Positions 11,265 through 19,916 are shown, counted from the first letter of the stretch. The stretch: 46,155 nt of DNA from Chloroflexota bacterium (GCA_030446555.1 JAUJNA010000008.1:76033-122187); one strand, 5' to 3'. The notes: generated by a model from the letters alone, not told the origin. Numbers and translations are program-made.

Positions 11265-13230
11265 CTACTCGCAGGGCGAGGCTGGGCAGGGCCGCACGGA
11301 GCCGGCGGGTTGAGGTAGCCGCCGCCCACCAGCGCCGGCCAGTACTCGAACGAGCCGGTGCGCCCGATGTGGAACGGGCTCAGGGCGTCCCACTGGACCG
11401 CGTACACGCGCGATGACGTCGGACGTCGAAGGTCGAGCCGTCGTGGAACGTCACGCCCTCCGCGGAGGGTGCAGGTCCAGACGGTCAGGTCCTCGTTCGG
11501 TGTGCACTCCGTGGCCAACGAGGGCACCGTGTCGGTGCCACCGATCTCGTAGCCGTAGAGCGACTCCTTGACCTGCTCGCAGGCGCGCAGCGTCTCGCCG
11601 TCGCTCTCATCCGCACAGTAGAGGCTGAGCGGCTCGGCGTTCTGCAGCCAGACCAGCGTGTCTGGTCGCCGGCCTGCATCACCGAGAAGAGTTCGGTGCT
11701 GAGCGGTGAGGAGTGCGACCGGTCGACGTCCGCCAGGAAGGCGGTCGCCGGAGCCGCCGTGCGCGACGATGACCGCCGGCACGTTCTCGTTGAGGAGCCG
11801 GTTCGCCTGTGTGTAGAGCCGCTGCACGCTCGGCCTCGTCGGAGGTCTGCCCGGCATCACGGATGGCCTCGACCAGCTCCGGGATCGGCTCGCCGAACTT
11901 CTCGCCGGTGGCCGGGCCGAAGTGGTAGTCGAGGAAGTTGCTGGCGTCGGGGTAGTCGGCGCCCCAGCCGAGCAGGAAGATGCCCTCCAGGGCACCCGCG
12001 GCGGCATTGTCGAGGAAGGTGCCCGACTCCTGTTCCTCGATCTGGACGTCGAGCCCAGGTTGGTCTCGAGCTGGCCTGGCGATCTCCTGGGCGACGGTGT
12101 TGGGCTCGGGCAGGTAGCCGCGCACCGCGGCGCGGTACTGCAGCGGGATGGTCGTGCCCTCCGCGTCATGTCGGCGTCCGTCAGCAGCTGCTTGGCGGCC
12201 TTGGGATCGAACGGATGGGCATCCTGGAACGATGGTCCGGCGCACCCGTGGGGGATGGCGCAGGGGGTGAAGTGGGACGCGACCTCCGACCCGGGCGGGT
12301 AGAAGTTGTCGATGATCCGCTGCCGGTCGATGCCCATGGCGATCGCCTTGCGGACGTTCGGGTCATCCCACGGCGGAATCGTGTTGTTCATGCCCAGGTA
12401 GAACGTGTTGAGACCCTCGCGAGGGTTGAACTTGAAGTTCGGGTCACCCTCGATGGCCGGCAGGTCCTCCTTGGCCGGGTTGTCGATGCCGTCCACCGAC
12501 CCGGCCTGCAGCTCGACGAAGCGCTGCGCCGCCTGGCTGTTCCAGCGGAACGCCCTGGTTGGGTGTCCTGGCCCTCGCCCCAGTACTCGTCGAAGGCGGT
12601 GAAGGTGATGCGGTTGCCGCGATCCCACTCGGCCAACTGGTACGGGCCGGTGCCGTTGGGCCGGACGAGCAGCGTGTCCTCGGGCAGCGGCGGCGGCGAT
12701 GCGCCCTCCTGTGGGGTTGTCGTGCTCTCGGGCATGTTGTCGATGAGGTACTGCGCGTCGTCGATGCCAAGCGCGCTGAAGGCGACCTGCGAGAGGAACG
12801 CCACGTGGCCTCAGAACTCGAAGACGACGGTCATCGGGTCAGGGCCGACATCTTCTTGAGGTTGCCCTCGTAGGGCAGGCCGTTGAACGTGCCGGCCTCG
12901 CCGTCGACCTCGCCGCCGTAGTTGGGGTATGGGTCACGTCGGCCGTCAGGTCGGCGGGCTGCTAGGCCTCCGGATAGGGCGTCGCGGCGGGCGCGGACGG
13001 GCTGCCTGCGGGCTCGGACGGGCTCTCGGCGGGCTCACTGGCCGGGGCGCTGGGCGACGTCCGACGGGACCTCGCTCGTGGTGGGCTGGCTCGCTTCCTC
13101 GCTGGCCGGCGATGGATGCGGCGCTCTGGGGCGCAGTGGTAGGTGCTGCTCCTGGGGTACACGCCGCGACGAGGAACATCGCCACGACACCCACGGCGGG
13201 AAGTGACAACCGCGCGGGCCGTCTGCTCAT
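11265..13230 (-). CDS. ABC transporter binding lipoprotein, family 5, apparently circularly permuted; many frameshifts
   Basis: ATG 13230 starts a lipoprotein signal (VGVVAMFLVAAC lipobox) after a GAGGAGG site, then a Ser/Ala/Pro linker to about 12960. The fold then opens in the middle of a normal family-5 protein: KKMSALDPMTVVFEL (about 12860-12815), NGTGPYQLAEWDRG (about 12650), FYLGMNN (about 12405), VRKAIAMGIDRQRI (about 12340), LLGWGADYPDASNF (about 11960), VPAVIVAHGG (about 11780). The N-lobe segment that should come first follows instead: TLVWLQNAEPLSLYCAD (about 11660), IGGTDTVPSLATECTPNED (about 11530), TVWTCTLR, FHDGSTF (about 11440), SPFHIGRTGSFEYW (about 11350). At least eight indels break the frame; the exact stop is uncertain (11265 or 11239). 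Confidence 0.8.
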
Positions 13231-13463
13231 CCTTCGTTCATCCTCCTCATGCCACCGCGTTCGCGCGGCCGGCACTCCCGCAGGTCCGCTTCTTGGGTAC
13301 TCCGCTCGTCACCCGGACTACCGCGGAGCATCCCGTCGAGTCCCTGCCAGCCGGCTGCGGACGGTCCCCGGCATGCAGCCGAGGTCGCCCCGTCTCGCGG
13401 GGTCTGCGCAGACTAGCATCCGCGTCCAGCCACGGCTACGGCCACCGCCGTACACTCGCCCTC
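13231..13463 (+). promoter_or_regulatory. divergent intergenic region with nested palindromes and -10-like boxes
   Basis: On the side of the NAD genes, CCCCG-TCTCG-CGGGG (about 13389-13403) is followed by the perfect palindrome GTCTGCGCAGAC at 13402-13413, which directly abuts TAGCAT at 13414-13419. A second box, TACACT at 13451-13456, ends 7 bases before the GTG start at 13464. A small hairpin, CCGCG-TTCG-CGCGG (13255-13268), lies in the presumed leader of the minus-strand operon. The palindromes could be operator sites; this is inferred from symmetry and position only. Confidence 0.4.
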
Positions 13464-14403
13464 GTGGAGCCGCTGCGCATCGCGCTCGTCCAGATGGCGC
13501 CGCGGCTGGGGCTGCTCGAGGAGAACCTGGACCGCCATCGCGAGTGGCTGGTCCAGGCGAGGGCGGAGCGGGCCGACCTCGTGGTCTTCCCCCGAGCTGG
13601 GCCTGACCGGCTACCTGCTCCAGGACCTCAACTCCGAGGTCGCGATGCGGCTCGACGATCCCCGCCTGGCGGCGCTTGCGGCCGAGACGCGCGATCTCTC
13701 GGTCGTCGTCAGCTTCGTGGAGGAGTCGGATGACCACCGGCTCTTCATCAGCGCCGCGCTCCTCGAGGATGGGGAACTGCGCCACGTGCATCGCAAGGTC
13801 TTCCTCGCCAACTATGGCCTTTTCGACGAACGGCGCTTCTTCGCGTCCGGGTCGGTCATGCGCGCTGTTGCGAGCCGGCTGGGCCTGAGGCTGGGCATCT
13901 GCATCTGCGAGGACTTCTGGCACCTGGCCACACCGGCCCTGCTGGCACTCGACGGCGCTCACCTGCTCATCAACATCTCCTCGTCACCCGGGCGCGACGT
14001 GGCGGCCATCAACGAGGTGGGCCTGGGAACGGCGAGCTCGTGGCGCTGGATGGACCGCACCTACGCCCAGCTGACCACGTCCTACGTCGTCTTCGTCAAC
14101 CGCGTCGGGGTCGACGAGTCGATCACCTTCTGGGGCGGCTCCGAGGTCGTCGGGCCCGCCGGCGACACCCGCTTCGGCGCGCCGCTCCATGACGAGGGTC
14201 TCTTCACGGTCGAGATCGACCTGGCCGACGTGCGACGCGAGCGCATCGCCGTGCCGCTCCTGCGCGACGAGCAGCCCGAGCTGCTGCTCCGCCAGATCGA
14301 GCGACTCGTTCGGGCGCGTGCTTCGGAGCATCCGGTCGCGCCGGTCATGGATGGGTCCCAGGGCGGCCTAGCGCCCCCGGCAGCGCACGAGGCGGTCCCA
14401 TGA
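13464..14403 (+). CDS. carbon-nitrogen hydrolase (nitrilase family), likely glutaminase partner of NadE; one frameshift
   Basis: From GTG 13464 (MEPLRIALVQMAPRLG) the frame breaks in a run of five C at 13589-13593. With four C it reads VVFPELGLTGYLLQD and continues to 14403. The nitrilase catalytic triad is present: Glu in FPELGL, Lys in HRKVFLANYG, and Cys in ICICEDFWH. These flanking motifs resemble the N-terminal glutaminase domain of glutamine-dependent NAD synthetases. The next gene is a stand-alone NadE, so this protein probably supplies ammonia from glutamine to it. Reconstructed length is about 313 residues. Another amidase role is possible. Confidence 0.85.
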
Positions 14404-14407
14404 GCAC

Positions 14408-15307
14408 GTGCCCGTGAGTGCGGCGCAGCTCACCGGCCCTCCGGCGGCGCGCCCACTCGACGGCGAGCTGCCGGCAGAACTCGCCATCGATACCGACGTG
14501 GCGCGACGGATCATCGGTGGATTCATCCGCGCCCAGTGCGACCAAGCGGGGTTCGATCGCCTCGTCCTCGCTCTCTCCGGCGGCATCGATTCCGCGCTCG
14601 TGGCCTACCTCGTGGCCGAGTCCATCGGCGCCGAGCGACTGCTCTGCCTGCTCATGCCGTATCGCACCTCGTCACCGCGGTCTCGCGCCGACGCGGAGGA
14701 GGTCGTCCGTCGTCTTGGCTGCGCCAGCGAGCTGGTGGATATCAGCACCATGGTCGACGGCTACTTCGGACCCGAGCGGACCGACGCCTCGCCGCTGCGC
14801 CGTGGGAACCTCGCCGCCCGGATGCGCATGGCCGTCCTCTACGACCACTCGGTGACCTGGAACGGGCTCGTGGTGGGCACGAGCAACAAGACCGAGTCGC
14901 TCATCGGCTACACCACCCTCTTCGGCGACTCCGCCTGCGCATTCGCGCCCATCGGTGACCTGTACAAGTCGCAGGTGCGCCAGCTGGCGGCGGTCATGGC
15001 GGTCCCCGACCCGATCCTGCGCAAGGAGCCTTCGGCCGACCTGTGGGCCGGACAGACCGATGAAGGGGAGATGGGCCTGCGCTACGCCGATCTGGACCGG
15101 CTGCTGTTCTGGATGGTCGACCGTCGCCGCCGCCCGCCGGAGCTCGCGGCCATGGGCTTCGAGCCCGCGGTGATCGAACGTGTCGAGCGCCTGGTGGCCG
15201 CCTCCGAGTTCAAGCGCCAGGTCCCGCCGGTGGCCAAGGTGGGCCCCCGGACCGCGGGCATCGATCACCTGTACCCCCGTCGGCGCCCGGGGTCGGCTCG
15301 TCGTTGA
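14408..15307 (+). CDS. nadE: NAD+ synthetase (amidating domain)
   Basis: NadE converts deamido-NAD to NAD with ATP and ammonia in the cytoplasm. Visible motifs are the PP-loop LALSGGIDSALV (near residue 55), GTSNKTESLIGYTTLFGD, PIGDLYKSQVRQLA, and RKEPSADLWAGQTDEGEMG near the C-terminus. At 299 residues it is the short form without a glutaminase domain. That domain appears to be encoded by the preceding gene, whose stop is 4 bases upstream. Start could be GTG 14408 or GTG 14414. Its stop overlaps the TTG start of rsmI (TTGA). Confidence 0.93.
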   Translation: MPVSAAQLTGPPAARPLDGELPAELAIDTDVARRIIGGFIRAQCDQAGFDRLVLALSGGIDSALVAYLVAESIGAERLLCLLMPYRTSSPRSRADAEEVVRRLGCASELVDISTMVDGYFGPERTDASPLRRGNLAARMRMAVLYDHSVTWNGLVVGTSNKTESLIGYTTLFGDSACAFAPIGDLYKSQVRQLAAVMAVPDPILRKEPSADLWAGQTDEGEMGLRYADLDRLLFWMVDRRRRPPELAAMGFEPAVIERVERLVAASEFKRQVPPVAKVGPRTAGIDHLYPRRRPGSARR

Positions 15308-16227
15308 GCGACGATCCCACTCAGCGCGCGACGCTCTTCGTGGTGGCCACGCCCATCGGCAACCTGGGCGATGTCTCCCTCCGAGCCCTCGACGTCTTGC
15401 GCAGTGTGCCGCTCGTGGCCGCAGAGGACACACGGCTCACCCGCCGGCTGTGGGCGCGCCACGCCATCAAGACGCGGCTGGTGAGCTACCACGCCCATAG
15501 CGCACCGGCGCGTGCCGCAGAGCTCGTCGCGCACCTCGAGGCTGGCCACGACCTGGCCCTGGTCACTGACGCTGGCACGCCGCTCGTCAGCGACCCGGGG
15601 GAGGGGCTCGTCGCCGCGTGGGCCGATCGCGGGGGTCGGATCGTGCCCATCCCGGGCCCATCGGCCGTGCTTGCCGCGCTCGTCGCCAGCGCGCTGCCGG
15701 TGGCGCGGTGGGGCTTCGAGGGGTTCCTGCCGCGTCGCGGGGCGGAACGCCGGGCGCGCCTCGCACGCGTCGCGGCGGACGATCGAGCCACGGTCCTCTT
15801 CGAGGCGCCGAGCCGGCTGGCATCGACGCTCGCCGACCTGGCGTCCGCCTGCGGCCCCGGCCGTCGCGGCGCAGCCTGCCGCGAGCTCACGAAGCGCCAC
15901 GAGGAGACGTGGCGGGGGTCGCTGGCGGAGCTTGCCGAGCGAGCCTCGGCGGCGCCGGTGCGCGGCGAGATCACGGTGGTCGTGGAGGGCTCGGGCGACG
16001 GGGCGACGGCGCGAGGCGCCTCGGCTGTCGATCCCGATGAGGCGGCCGTCGTAGCGAACGAGGCGATGGAGGCGGCACGTGGACGAGTGGACGAGCTGGT
16101 CGGGAGGGGCACGCCGCGCACAGCGGCCGCCCGCCAGGTCGCTGCCGAGTCGGGCCTGCCACGCCGGGCGCTCTTCGCGCATCCTAGGAGGGCCCCATCG
16201 CAGGAAGAGGAGGAGGACCGCTCGTGA
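15304..16227 (+). CDS. rsmI: 16S rRNA (cytidine(1402)-2'-O)-methyltransferase
   Basis: RsmI methylates the ribose of C1402 in the ribosomal P-site using SAM. The tetrapyrrole-methylase fold is clear: ATPIGNLGDVSLRALDVL at the N-terminus, EDTRLTRRLW, VTDAGTPLVSDPGE, PGPSAVLAAL and FEGFLPRRG, with the accessory C-terminal domain following. Length is 307 residues. The TTG at 15304 overlaps the nadE stop, and the gene's own TGA overlaps the GTG of the next gene. No dedicated promoter is seen, so it is likely co-transcribed with nadE. Confidence 0.95.
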   Translation: MSDDPTQRATLFVVATPIGNLGDVSLRALDVLRSVPLVAAEDTRLTRRLWARHAIKTRLVSYHAHSAPARAAELVAHLEAGHDLALVTDAGTPLVSDPGEGLVAAWADRGGRIVPIPGPSAVLAALVASALPVARWGFEGFLPRRGAERRARLARVAADDRATVLFEAPSRLASTLADLASACGPGRRGAACRELTKRHEETWRGSLAELAERASAAPVRGEITVVVEGSGDGATARGASAVDPDEAAVVANEAMEAARGRVDELVGRGTPRTAAARQVAAESGLPRRALFAHPRRAPSQEEEEDRS

Positions 16228-17315
16228 GGCTGCCCATCATCGGTGCGCTGTCCCTCTTCGGCCGCGTCATCCTGCTCGTCACCCTCGTCGTGAGCTTCGC
16301 GGCCATCGCCATGGAGTACCTGCTCCACATCGAAGGGACGCCGCTCTTCCTCGTCAGCGCGGCGGGGATCCTGGGGCTGGCCTACGTCGTGGGCGCTTCC
16401 ACCGAGCGTCTGGGCGCGCTGGCGGGGCCGCAGGTCGGGGGGATCCTGAACGCCACGTTCGGCAACATCGCGGAGCTGATCATCGCCTTCTTCGCCCTGA
16501 CGGCCGGACTCCTCGACGTGGTCAAGGCGTCGATCACGGGATCGATCATCGGCAACCTGCTGCTCGTGCTGGGCGCGAGCCTGTTCTTCGGCGGCCTGCG
16601 CAACGGCACGCAACGCTTCAACGCCCGGATCGCCGGTCTCGACGCGACGTTGCTGCTGCTCGCCGTGGTCGGGCTGTTCGTGCCCGCCGTCTTCGCCCAG
16701 TCCGCCGGTACCGGCGAGGGGTCGCACCGGCTCGAGGAGAGCCTGGTCGTCTCGGCCGTCCTCTTCGCGCTCTACTTCGTGGCCCTCTTCTACCGCTTCC
16801 GTCACCCGCACGAGGTTTTGGGAGGCGAGCACCCGGAGGGCCATGCCGGGCCGCCCTGGTCGGCCTCCGTGGCGATGGGCGTCCTCGGGGCGGCGGCGGT
16901 CCTGCTGGCGGTGCTCTCGGAGATCCTCGTGGGTGCCATCGATCCGTTCATCGAACAGTTCGGCCTGACGCCCTTCTTCGTGGGCGTGATCCTCATCCCC
17001 ACCATCGGCAACCTGGCCGAGCACCTGGTAGCCGTCCAGCTGGCGGTCAAGGATCGCATGGACTTCGCGATGAGCGTGGCCATCGGCTCCAGTCTCCAGG
17101 TCGCGCTGTTCGTCGCGCCCGTGCTGGTCTTCCTGGGTCTTGTGGTCGCCCAGCCGATGGACCTCGTGTTCGCGCCGCTCGAGGTGGCCGCCGTCGCCGT
17201 GGCGGCTGCCGTCACCGTGCCGATCTCGCTCGACGGCGAGTCCAACTGGCTGGAGGGCGCCCTCCTGATGGGTGTCTACGTCATCCTCGGCGTCAGCTTC
17301 TTCTACCTCGCCTGA
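16224..17315 (+). CDS. calcium/proton antiporter (CaCA superfamily, Cax/ChaA type)
   Basis: This 363-residue membrane protein has about eleven hydrophobic segments in two halves. Each half holds the ion-binding alpha-repeat motif of the family: GNIAELIIAFFAL (about residue 86) and GNLAEHLVAVQLAV (about residue 262). A variable, more acidic/His-containing loop between the halves (EVLGGEHPEGH) fits the Cax arrangement. It probably expels or exchanges Ca2+ against H+. The GTG at 16224 overlaps the rsmI stop as GTGA, which makes translational coupling likely. Confidence 0.9.
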   Translation: MRLPIIGALSLFGRVILLVTLVVSFAAIAMEYLLHIEGTPLFLVSAAGILGLAYVVGASTERLGALAGPQVGGILNATFGNIAELIIAFFALTAGLLDVVKASITGSIIGNLLLVLGASLFFGGLRNGTQRFNARIAGLDATLLLLAVVGLFVPAVFAQSAGTGEGSHRLEESLVVSAVLFALYFVALFYRFRHPHEVLGGEHPEGHAGPPWSASVAMGVLGAAAVLLAVLSEILVGAIDPFIEQFGLTPFFVGVILIPTIGNLAEHLVAVQLAVKDRMDFAMSVAIGSSLQVALFVAPVLVFLGLVVAQPMDLVFAPLEVAAVAVAAAVTVPISLDGESNWLEGALLMGVYVILGVSFFYLA

Positions 17316-17640
17316 GACGCCGCCCGACTTCGACTGGGACGAGCGTCGACGGCACCGACCCGATGATCCGCCGTCGCTCGGTCCCAGGGCGCTGCCCCGT
17401 GCGTGCCGCCACCGGGTCTCCAGGTCGACTCTCCCGTCCGACTCTCCCGTCCGACTGAAGATCGTCCGCGGCGGCGGTCGCCAGGATGGTCCGATCGCCT
17501 GACCAAGTGACCGGCGACGCGCGTTACGACCTTGGATCCGGCGTGGGAGTGGATCTGACCGTGTGATCGGGCGCTGGGGATGCGAAAGCGCCAGATGAGC
17601 GCGATACGTTTCACTGCCAGTGGAATGTGTGCTCGGAAGG
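17316..17640 (+). other. intergenic stretch without a convincing gene
   Basis: No frame here shows a recognisable domain. The only feature I can point to is the short tandem repeat at 17426-17456. Codon-position bias looks weaker than in the neighbouring genes. The 3' part may belong to the damaged gene that follows. Confidence 0.5.
17426..17456 (+). repeat. 13-bp tandem repeat, about 2.4 copies
   Basis: CGACTCTCCCGTC occurs at 17426-17438 and again at 17439-17451, followed by CGACT. Its role is unknown; it may simply be slippage in non-coding DNA. Confidence 0.75.
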
Positions 17641-18340
17641 TGGTCGAGCTGTCGTCGCCTCGCTCGATGGGGACATCCGCCTGGCGGTCGCGCTTGGCCT
17701 GACGGCGACGTTCACGCTTCTCCCGGAACGCGCGGCACGGGCCGCCCGGGATGTCGATCCGGTGCATGCCGAGCTGGGGAGGTCGAGGCGACGTACCTGC
17801 GCCGGCTCGGCTACGAGGTGCTGCTGGACGAGCCGTACCAGCACTACCAGTTCGCGGGTCGCGCTGACGTGGTGGCCCTGTCACGGGAAGCCGCGGCCGT
17901 GCTCCATCTCGAGAACCGGACGCGGTTCCCTGACGTCCAGGCGTTCACGGCAGCTACAACGCCAAGCGTGCTTATCTTCCAGCCGACTTGGCGGCCCGGC
18001 TGGCCATCCCAGGTGGCTTCCGCACCGTTACCCACGTCGTGGTCGCTCTCTGGTCGTCCGAGGTGCTTCACGGGCTTCCGCGAGTCGACGTTCCGTTCGG
18101 TATGCCCGGATGCAGCAGAGGACTTCGCTGCCTGGTGGAGCGGGGAACCGCCGCGCCGACCGGGAGCGACGAGCACCTGGTGGTCTTCGACCCGCTTCCG
18201 GGACAGCGGAGCTCTCAGCGGCGCTGGGTGAGCCTTGATCGCGTGCGTTCCGTCGAGCCCGGTATCGCGGCTATGCCGACGCCGCGCAGGCGCTGCGTCA
18301 CGCAGGAGCGGCCTGCGGGCGTAGTCCCGATGACGGCCGG
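17641..18340 (+). pseudogene. broken gene with PD-(D/E)XK-like domain, related to XRE/HTH-nuclease-like family
   Basis: Fragments in three frames line up as one protein: ASLDGDIRLAVAL (near 17660), GEVEATYLRRLGYEVLLDEP (17780-17840), FAGRADVVALS, LHLENRTRFPDVQ, then SYNAKRAYLPADLAARLAI (from 17951), VTHVVVALWSSEVLH, ESTFRSVCPDAAEDFAAWW, and GSDEHLVVFDPLPGQR. Breaks lie near 17780, at 17949-17950 (GG where GGG is expected), at 18076-18077 (extra T) and near 18155. The Asp of GRAD and ENR about 14 residues later fit a PD-(D/E)XK-like core. No N-terminal HTH can be found, so the gene may be truly truncated as well as affected by sequence errors. A related, intact-looking gene lies at 41866. Confidence 0.55.
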
Positions 18341-18520
18341 CTACGCCGCGGATGAGCCGTTGATGAGCGGCGCTCGCTATGGTGGCCGCACCGCTCGTCG
18401 CCGAGGGCTTGACAGCTCCTCCGAACGTGCGACGCCTCCGCCGAGCCGACCCGCCGGTCCCGATCCGCCGTCCGCCGTCGACGCATGACCGTGCCCCGAG
18501 CCGGTCCAGGAGGTCAGCAG

Positions 18521-18991
18521 ATGAACCGTGTCCTGCTCACCGGTCGCCTCACGCGCGACCCGGAGCTCCGCACGCTCGCGAGTGGCAAGACCGTGACGCA
18601 GTTCTCGGTGGCCACGAACGACTACCGCGGCGGCGCCGAGAAGAGCGAGTTCCACAACATCGTCACGTGGGATCGTCTGGCCGAGATCTGCGGTCAGTAC
18701 CTCGGCAAGGGCCAGCTCGTGGCCATCGAGGGCCGGCTCCAGACGCGACAGTGGGAGGACGACCACAAGCTCCGACACTGGAAGACGGAGGTCGTGGCGG
18801 CCTCGGTCGAGATGCTCTCCGGCCGGCGCAAGAAGGACTACGCCGTGGAATCGGCCGCGGAGGCACTCGCGGCCCAGGCCGAGAAGTTCGGCATCGATCC
18901 GGCCGACGGCTTCACGGCCGACGCGAACGACGCCAGCGCGGTGGCCGACGAGGAGGACGAAGCCGAGGAAGCAGAGGCCGTCGCCGCCTGA
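18521..18991 (+). CDS. ssb: single-stranded DNA-binding protein
   Basis: The ATG at 18521 follows AGGAGGT and starts MNRVLLTGRLTRDPELR, the classic SSB opening; the frame extends upstream to 18485 but without a better site. The OB fold covers residues 1 to about 105 (TVTQFSVATN, FHNIVTWDRLAEICGQYL, LVAIEGRLQTRQWED, VVAASVEMLS). It coats single-stranded DNA in replication and repair. The C-terminal tail is acidic (EEDEAEEAEAVAA) but lacks the usual terminal DDDIPF-like tip with aromatic end. Genes rpsF and rpsR, common neighbours, are absent. TTGACA at 18409-18414 might be a -35 box, without a good -10. Confidence 0.93.
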   Translation: MNRVLLTGRLTRDPELRTLASGKTVTQFSVATNDYRGGAEKSEFHNIVTWDRLAEICGQYLGKGQLVAIEGRLQTRQWEDDHKLRHWKTEVVAASVEMLSGRRKKDYAVESAAEALAAQAEKFGIDPADGFTADANDASAVADEEDEAEEAEAVAA

Positions 18992-19005
18992 CCGGCACAC
19001 CCCAC

Positions 19006-19039
19006 CGGCGGGCGCGGTCTCCCCTCGCCGCGCCCGCCG
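19006..19039 (+). terminator. bidirectional terminator between ssb and rsbT
   Basis: A perfect 12-bp stem (CGGCGGGCGCGG at 19006-19017 with 19028-19039) encloses ten bases. It lies between convergent genes and can serve both strands. The following TT is short. Confidence 0.75.
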
Positions 19040-19064
19040 TTCCACGCTCCTGCGCGGCCACGGG

Positions 19065-19526
19065 TCAGCTACCCGGTGTGGGGTCGCTCGGACGTCGATC
19101 ATCCAGGAGGCGCCCGACCTCGTCGAACCCGCACCATTTCTTCATCGTGACCGTGGTGCCTTCGCCCGGCTGCGACGCGACCTCGATCTCGTCCATCAGC
19201 CTCCGCGCGCCCCACAGGCCGATTCCCAGGCCTGCCTCGGAGGCATATTCCTGGCGCATCACGGCCGCCACGTCACGGATCCCGGGTCCTTCGTCGCGCG
19301 CGATCACGACCAAGCCGTCCCGGCCCTCCTCGCTGAGCCCGCGGATGATGATCTCGCCCTGACCGGCGTGGACCGTGATGTTCCGGGCGATCTCGGAGAT
19401 GGCCGTGGCAACGAACGTCGCGTCCGTCCGCGAGAAGCCGAGCCGGAGAGCTGCCTCGCGTCCCCTCTGGCGCGCGACGATGGTGTCGGCGTCCGACGCG
19501 ATGGGCACCCGGATCTCCTCCGACAC
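19065..19526 (-). CDS. rsbT: anti-sigma regulatory serine/threonine kinase, RsbT type
   Basis: A 153-residue protein with the GHKL/HATPase fold of RsbT: N-box SEIARNI, G1 box DEGPGI, G2 box GLGIGLWGARRLMDE, and the C-terminal GTTVTMKK. In known systems RsbT phosphorylates the STAS protein RsbS, is released, and then activates a phosphatase such as RsbU. It starts at GTG 19526, 12 bases after the RsbS stop, so the two are co-expressed. No rsbR, rsbU, rsbV, rsbW or sigma factor gene lies in the window, so the output of the switch is unknown. Confidence 0.88.
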   Translation of the reverse strand: MSEEIRVPIASDADTIVARQRGREAALRLGFSRTDATFVATAISEIARNITVHAGQGEIIIRGLSEEGRDGLVVIARDEGPGIRDVAAVMRQEYASEAGLGIGLWGARRLMDEIEVASQPGEGTTVTMKKWCGFDEVGRLLDDRRPSDPTPGS

Positions 19527-19538
19527 GATCGGTAGTGT

Positions 19539-19916
19539 TCAGCGATCGAGGAGCTCGAGGCCCGCTTCGAGGTCCAGAGCGGTGTCGACCGCATCCAGTC
19601 CCAGGCCGAAGTGGCTCATCGCCACGGCGACCTCCGGCCGGATCCCCACCACCACCGTCTTCGCACCCCGCAGCCGGTTCGTCCTGGCGACCGTGGAGAG
19701 CGAGCGAGAGACGAAGGAGTCGATGACGTCAAGGGCCGCGACGTCGACGATCACGCCGCGCGATCGGTGCCTGGCGACTTCCACCAGCAGCGAGTCCCGG
19801 AGTTCGACCACCTCCGTGTCGCTGAGTGCCGACTGGATCGACGCGATCAGGTATCCGCAGGGGCAAGCCTGCCGGAGCTCGCCTGTAGCCACCCGCACGG
19901 GCGTCGACGCCCACAC
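19539..19916 (-). CDS. rsbS: STAS-domain protein, RsbS type
   Basis: The STAS domain reads YLIASIQSALSDTEVVELRD, GVIVDVAALDVIDSF, and TVVVGIRPEVAVAMSHFGL, matching RsbS. The Ser in VIDSF is the expected RsbT phosphorylation site. The frame is open much further upstream (to 20132), but that part is not STAS-like. Likely starts are GTG 19916, 19898 or 19892, none with a good ribosome site, so the N-terminus is uncertain and a small indel near 19870 is possible (the segment LRQACPCGYL looks altered). It pairs with RsbT directly downstream. Confidence 0.8.
   Translation of the reverse strand: MWASTPVRVATGELRQACPCGYLIASIQSALSDTEVVELRDSLLVEVARHRSRGVIVDVAALDVIDSFVSRSLSTVARTNRLRGAKTVVVGIRPEVAVAMSHFGLGLDAVDTALDLEAGLELLDR

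Noticed and set aside
18409-18437. TTGACA as a full ssb promoter
   Set aside because: The -35 is perfect but no acceptable -10 lies 16-18 bases downstream; only mentioned under ssb.
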